Source: an uncultured Acidobacteriota bacterium
GTDB lineage: Bacteria > Acidobacteriota > Terriglobia > UBA7540
Assembly: GCA_937900045.1 (NCBI GenBank)
Contig: CALCEB010000199.1
Location: 1 to 25,710 of the forward strand
Direction of reading: 5' to 3'
Length of the DNA stretch: 25,710 nucleotides
Under the pieces are notes generated by a model. That model searched no databases. It saw only the letters and a list, made by a program, of their open reading frames with translations, and had not been told where the DNA came from. Made by a program: the position numbers and the translations under genes. Positions 22,478-25,710 of the stretch are shown here, in pieces (within the stretch, counting starts at the first letter, position 1; every line of letters begins with the position of its first letter).

Positions 22478-23641
22478 TTAAACCAGGCTTCGCGGCAAGC
22501 GGTCAAGGTCCACTCCAAACTCTGCAGCGTATTCACGGAACCGGGCTGCAAGCTCCCTGCTCCTCGCTTCCGCATCGTCCGGCGGAAGCCTATCACAATC
22601 ATAGCCCAGTGTCTGGCGCAGAATCGCGGCGTCTTCGCTGCAAAAAACGGCAGCGCCGTCTGGTTCGATTCGCTCGATCCCGTCAAAGGCGTGCGAACGC
22701 TCATTGATGGCGACGGCTTCGGCCTGCGAAAGTCCCTGGATGGGCGCGCACTGCACCGAGCCACGCCGGACGATCACCGGGTATCCGCCGGGCAGGCCGT
22801 GGGGAGACGGAACATGCATCAAGGATTCATCAGCGGACACCAGGGCCCGAACCAGGCGAACCGTGGATCCTGCTGTCAGGAAGGAGCGGGCCGGGCTTGA
22901 GGGCAAAGGATATTTTGCCAACAGCAGCACCTTCGCATCGACTTCGGCCGTAACATCCTCGCCGTGGGAGTAAACCCGCAGGAAATAGGGCGGGACCTGA
23001 TCCGTCAAACCGCCAAAGGCTGCGGCTTCCAGGGCATGATGGGCTACCAATTCGACTCGAATTTGATTGAGCGAAACCCCAAGCCGGTTCGCCGCCAGCA
23101 GACGAACTTTGGCCGCGATTTCATCGAGATTGCCCACGCCGGATTCCGCCGCCAAGCCAAGCTTCCCAAGGATGCAGTTCACGACATCGGGATACGGAGC
23201 CGTGACCGTAAAGCCGCCGAAATTTGCGGCGCGCAACGCCCGCATCAGTTTCAACGTCAAGGCGAGGTTGAGCGCCAACCATGCCCCAAACCTCACTTTT
23301 CTGAGCGGGCGGGCCGCCTCCGGGGGCAGTAGCTCAAGAAGCCACCAGGCCTGCATGGTGGCAGTGTTCAAAATAATGTCCGGGGCTTCGCGGGCGACCG
23401 TTTCCGCGACTTGATCCCCATGATGAAGGTCCAGCGCCAGGAAACGGATGGATGGGGCATAGCCCTGCGCCACGGCGCCCAACCGCGCCACATTGCACCG
23501 AGCTATTCCGCGGTCTTGGTTGCGGCTACAGACGATAATGAGACCGAGATCTGCTTCACGCGCCAACAGTTCCAAGACTGCGCCCCCCAGACTTCCCAGT
23601 CCGATCAGCATGAGGGTTGGCTTATTGTGGTCCGAGGTCAT
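22478..23641 (-). CDS. NAD(P)-binding Rossmann dehydrogenase of uncertain type
   Basis: This 387-aa protein opens with a Rossmann nucleotide-binding site (LMLIGLGSLGGAVLELL, GxGxxGG at residues 14-20). Automated tools would probably call it saccharopine-dehydrogenase-like. I also see a possible lactate/malate-dehydrogenase order of landmarks: NTAT (92-95), APYPDVVN (148-155, compare NPVDVV), SGVGNLDEIAAKVR (167-180, compare GTxLDSxRxR) and LVAHHALE (198-205, compare the GEHG active-site region). The C-terminal third has no recognised motif. It is the first gene of the minus-strand cluster with two SDRs and a PLP enzyme, so it likely oxidises or reduces the same carbon skeleton. The ATG at 23641 has no strong ribosome site. 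Coding potential is clear, but the exact family is not. Confidence 0.75.
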   Translation of the reverse strand: MTSDHNKPTLMLIGLGSLGGAVLELLAREADLGLIIVCSRNQDRGIARCNVARLGAVAQGYAPSIRFLALDLHHGDQVAETVAREAPDIILNTATMQAWWLLELLPPEAARPLRKVRFGAWLALNLALTLKLMRALRAANFGGFTVTAPYPDVVNCILGKLGLAAESGVGNLDEIAAKVRLLAANRLGVSLNQIRVELVAHHALEAAAFGGLTDQVPPYFLRVYSHGEDVTAEVDAKVLLLAKYPLPSSPARSFLTAGSTVRLVRALVSADESLMHVPSPHGLPGGYPVIVRRGSVQCAPIQGLSQAEAVAINERSHAFDGIERIEPDGAAVFCSEDAAILRQTLGYDCDRLPPDDAEARSRELAARFREYAAEFGVDLDRLPRSLV

Positions 23642-24152
23642 CGATTTAACTGAAATGTTCCGATTTGATTTTAGCTTGGCATGGCCGGCGGACGGGGAGC
23701 TTCGGCAAATAGCTTTTAGGCCGACAGGCTGGACGGCTCCATCTCGTCCCCTGCAAAAGATTTAACATAAACTCGATTCCCGCGCCTATCTTCGAAGGAT
23801 TTTCCAGGCCGTTCCAACCAAGTACCACCCGAATGATGCGGAACCGAATAATTACAATTGGCGTGTCCGTCCACGGGTTTGAATGACAAGGGCTCCTACG
23901 CGCCAATATGCGGATAGGCAGCGACGGCAGCAACATGTAGTATGTTCCTATCCCGGAAGCCAACCAAACGAATCATGATATCCTCCATTCTTAGACCTTG
24001 CTTTCATAAAGACGACGCCAGGGCCCGGGATTACGTCAGCGTAATTACGAATAGCAGCACTTAGGAAGAAAACCCGTTCTCAGAAACGGCCTGAACTCAC
24101 CATTAAGGTTGCGGCGCCGGGATCGAGACCCCTCTAGACGCGGAGGAGAGAA
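23642..24152. other. Intergenic region without a supported gene (511 bp)
   Basis: The region separates the minus-strand dehydrogenase from the plus-strand phosphatase, so it must hold both promoters, but I could not find a convincing pair of boxes. A 105-codon minus-strand frame (23646-23963) has no ribosome site and looks non-coding. A very short frame with a strong site lies at 23896-23976. Small palindromes include TTACG-TCAG-CGTAA near 24028-24041. Confidence 0.45.
23896..23976 (-). CDS. Possible 26-aa small ORF with a strong ribosome binding site
   Basis: GGAGGA (23986-23981) stands 4 bases before an ATG (23976) that opens a 26-residue frame starting MIRLVGFRDRNILHVAAV and stopping at TAG. 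The ribosome site is better than those of most genes here. It could be a small protein, a leader peptide, or the surviving start of a decayed larger gene. Nothing in the peptide identifies it. Confidence 0.25.
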   Translation of the reverse strand: MIRLVGFRDRNILHVAAVAAYPHIGA

Positions 24153-25490
24153 GTGGTTTGTCACAAGTGCGGACAAATGGTTCCGGCGGTCGCGAAGTTC
24201 TGCACACGCTGCGGAGCTGCGGTCTCCGCTGACCCATCCGGCCAAGAGCGGTCAGCAGGTGAACGCCACAAAAAGTCCAGCAGGCACGAAGGTTCAGGAG
24301 TGTTCGATTGGATTAATCAGGCTGCCGAGCGCATCAGGACCTCCTGGGAGAACGTTACGGAAGGCATAGAAGTCCAGGACCTCTGGACGCAGTTCCGGAC
24401 TGAAGCGCGAGCCAGCTACGGTTTCTATTCAAAGGACGTGGACCAGGACTGGGTCGAAGGCGAGCCCCGATTCAAGCGCCGAATTAGGATCTGGAGGCTG
24501 TTCTTCTGGGCGATCCTCATGAAGCTCTCGCCATCCCGGCGCGTTCTGTTGCTGATTGCGCTCGCGCTGCTTCTTCTTGCCTTGATCGGAGTCCTACCTC
24601 TCGGCTGGCCTCTGACGATTAGCGCGCTCTTCCTGCTACTCATCCTCGAACTCGCCGACCGCGTCACGATGAAGCGCGACCTAGAAATTGCCCGTGAGAT
24701 TCAGGGATGGCTTGTGCCCAAAGAGGCGCCAAAGGTCGCGGGTTTAGACATTGCGTTCGCCACCCGGCCGCAGAACACCGTTGCCGGTGACTACTATGAT
24801 GCCTTTCTTCGCCCTGGCGCGAACGGCGCAGCGCTGGGAGGGGCGGGCGGAAGCGCTACCCCGCACGACCGCTTGCTGCTTATTGTGGCAGACGTGGCCG
24901 GCAAGAGCGTTCCGGCCGCACTGCTGATGGCGACTTTCCAGGCCAGCCTGCGTTCCCTGGCGGCCGCTCCGCTTTCATTCTATGACTTGGTGAGCAGGCT
25001 GAACGGCTATGCCTGCGCGCATAGTCTCGGCGGCCTGCGCTTCACCACCGCATTCTTTGCTGAGCTCGATCCCGCCACCCGCGGCCTGATCTACATCAAC
25101 GCCGGCCACAATCCTCCCATTCTGCGCCGTGAAGCCGGTGAGGTGGAACGATTGGAAGCGGGTGGATTACCGCTGGGCATCAAACCTGACGCCCGCTACG
25201 ACTCTGGCGCCATGACGCTTCGCGCTGGCGATCTTCTTGCAGTTTTCACGGATGGCGTGGTGGAAGCGGAGAACAAAAATGGCGAGGAATACGGAGAGCC
25301 GAGACTTCTGGAATTGTTGAGCGCCTCGCCACAAGGTACCGTTCAGGAACAACTAAATCGCTTGATGGCTTCGGTCAACACCTTTGCCGGTTCTGCCCGC
25401 CAGCACGATGACATCACCTGCCTGTTGCTAAGAAACCAGGAAACCTGGGAGGATACGAGCGGAAAAGAGCCCAGCCTCTCCATGCGCTGA
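24153..25490 (+). CDS. Membrane-anchored PP2C/SpoIIE-type serine phosphatase with zinc ribbon
   Basis: This 445-aa protein would dephosphorylate serine or threonine on a partner, probably an anti-sigma antagonist or similar switch protein. The order is: zinc ribbon with C3-x2-C6 and C17-x2-C20; a polar linker to about residue 125; two adjoining membrane segments (about 129-149 and 151-168); a short helix (TMKRDLEIAREIQGWLVP), the usual lead-in of these enzymes; then the SpoIIE/PP2C domain. Metal ligands are present: G212-D213 (GDYYD), D247 (ADVAGK), D367 (TDGVVE) and D419/D420 (HDDIT). The start is GTG at 24153, with GGAGGAG about 4 bases upstream and the first CxxC directly after it. No substrate gene is adjacent in the window, and no HAMP or sensor domain is visible. 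Confidence 0.9.
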   Translation: MVCHKCGQMVPAVAKFCTRCGAAVSADPSGQERSAGERHKKSSRHEGSGVFDWINQAAERIRTSWENVTEGIEVQDLWTQFRTEARASYGFYSKDVDQDWVEGEPRFKRRIRIWRLFFWAILMKLSPSRRVLLLIALALLLLALIGVLPLGWPLTISALFLLLILELADRVTMKRDLEIAREIQGWLVPKEAPKVAGLDIAFATRPQNTVAGDYYDAFLRPGANGAALGGAGGSATPHDRLLLIVADVAGKSVPAALLMATFQASLRSLAAAPLSFYDLVSRLNGYACAHSLGGLRFTTAFFAELDPATRGLIYINAGHNPPILRREAGEVERLEAGGLPLGIKPDARYDSGAMTLRAGDLLAVFTDGVVEAENKNGEEYGEPRLLELLSASPQGTVQEQLNRLMASVNTFAGSARQHDDITCLLLRNQETWEDTSGKEPSLSMR

Positions 25491-25710
25491 TCTCGATGGT
25501 GTTGCCGGCGGTCAAGCCGTACCCAAACCATGACGTTCACAAGGACCAAGGCTCACTCCCCACTCGACCGGTGAGTTCGTCGCTAAATCGGATTCATGGA
25601 TATGCGCATGCCGTCCGTTTCCGGACAGTCCATCCCACAAATGAACAGGCGTTCGCCTTACCTGCACCCCCTTAATCCGTCTATGTAGCTGAAAAAGTGA
25701 AGCCTTATAC
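25491..25710. other. Window-end intergenic sequence
   Basis: No gene or clear signal is seen in the last 220 bases. The minus-strand frame that crosses 25490 is an antisense shadow of the phosphatase gene. Confidence 0.4.

Noticed and set aside
23646..23963. 105-codon minus-strand frame
   Set aside because: Weak start, no domain, and composition unlike the neighbouring coding genes.

Overview
This looks like a chromosomal window from a GC-rich soil bacterium, most likely a member of the Acidobacteriota. That is an inference. It rests on an Oar-like carboxypeptidase-regulatory/TonB-dependent receptor of about 1,150 residues, a secreted PIG-L deacetylase fused to a NEW3-like domain, a zinc-ribbon SpoIIE-type phosphatase, a Gfo/Idh oxidoreductase, and many dispersed GTAGCGGCG-type palindromes. 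No rRNA, tRNA, CRISPR array, integrase or transposase gene was found.

Layout. 1-900: the right half of a palindromic repeat, then an unrecognised 244-aa gene. 912-1020: a 109-bp MITE/REPIN-like element with a target duplication. 1145-4502: a three-gene, translationally coupled succinate dehydrogenase operon (membrane anchor, flavoprotein, iron-sulfur subunit) resembling the mycobacterial Sdh1 type, with a cysteine/histidine-rich anchor. 4503-7241: an accessory, repeat-rich stretch. It holds paired hairpins, a ParD/ParE toxin-antitoxin pair on the minus strand, a second copy of the 912-1020 element with its own target duplication, a BrnT/BrnA pair on the plus strand whose toxin is broken, and over 1 kb of non-coding sequence rich in hairpins and short repeats. 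7242-12728 (minus): a small membrane protein, a tandem alpha/beta hydrolase with one dead half, and the large TonB-dependent receptor. The receptor and hydrolase are close enough to be one unit. 12978-14006 and 14023-16491: a coiled-coil protein and a SWIM/SNF2 helicase, tail to tail. 16775-19407 (plus): the PIG-L deacetylase, then a Gfo/Idh/MocA oxidoreductase. 19458-23641 (minus): two NAD-type short-chain dehydrogenases, a glutamate-1-semialdehyde-aminomutase-like PLP enzyme, and a Rossmann dehydrogenase that may have a lactate/malate-dehydrogenase-like layout. Together these look like a small catabolic or modification pathway for an amino sugar or amino/hydroxy acid. 24153-25490: a membrane-anchored PP2C/SpoIIE-type phosphatase.

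The most interesting structure is the repeat family. Elements at 912-1020 and 5438-5562 share ends, centre and size, each arm folds as its own hairpin (REPIN-like), and each is flanked by an 8-9 bp direct duplication of unrelated sequence. That is direct evidence of insertion by a duplication-making transposase, which is not what the RAYT enzymes normally linked to REPINs do. The second copy sits between the divergent promoters of the two toxin-antitoxin modules.
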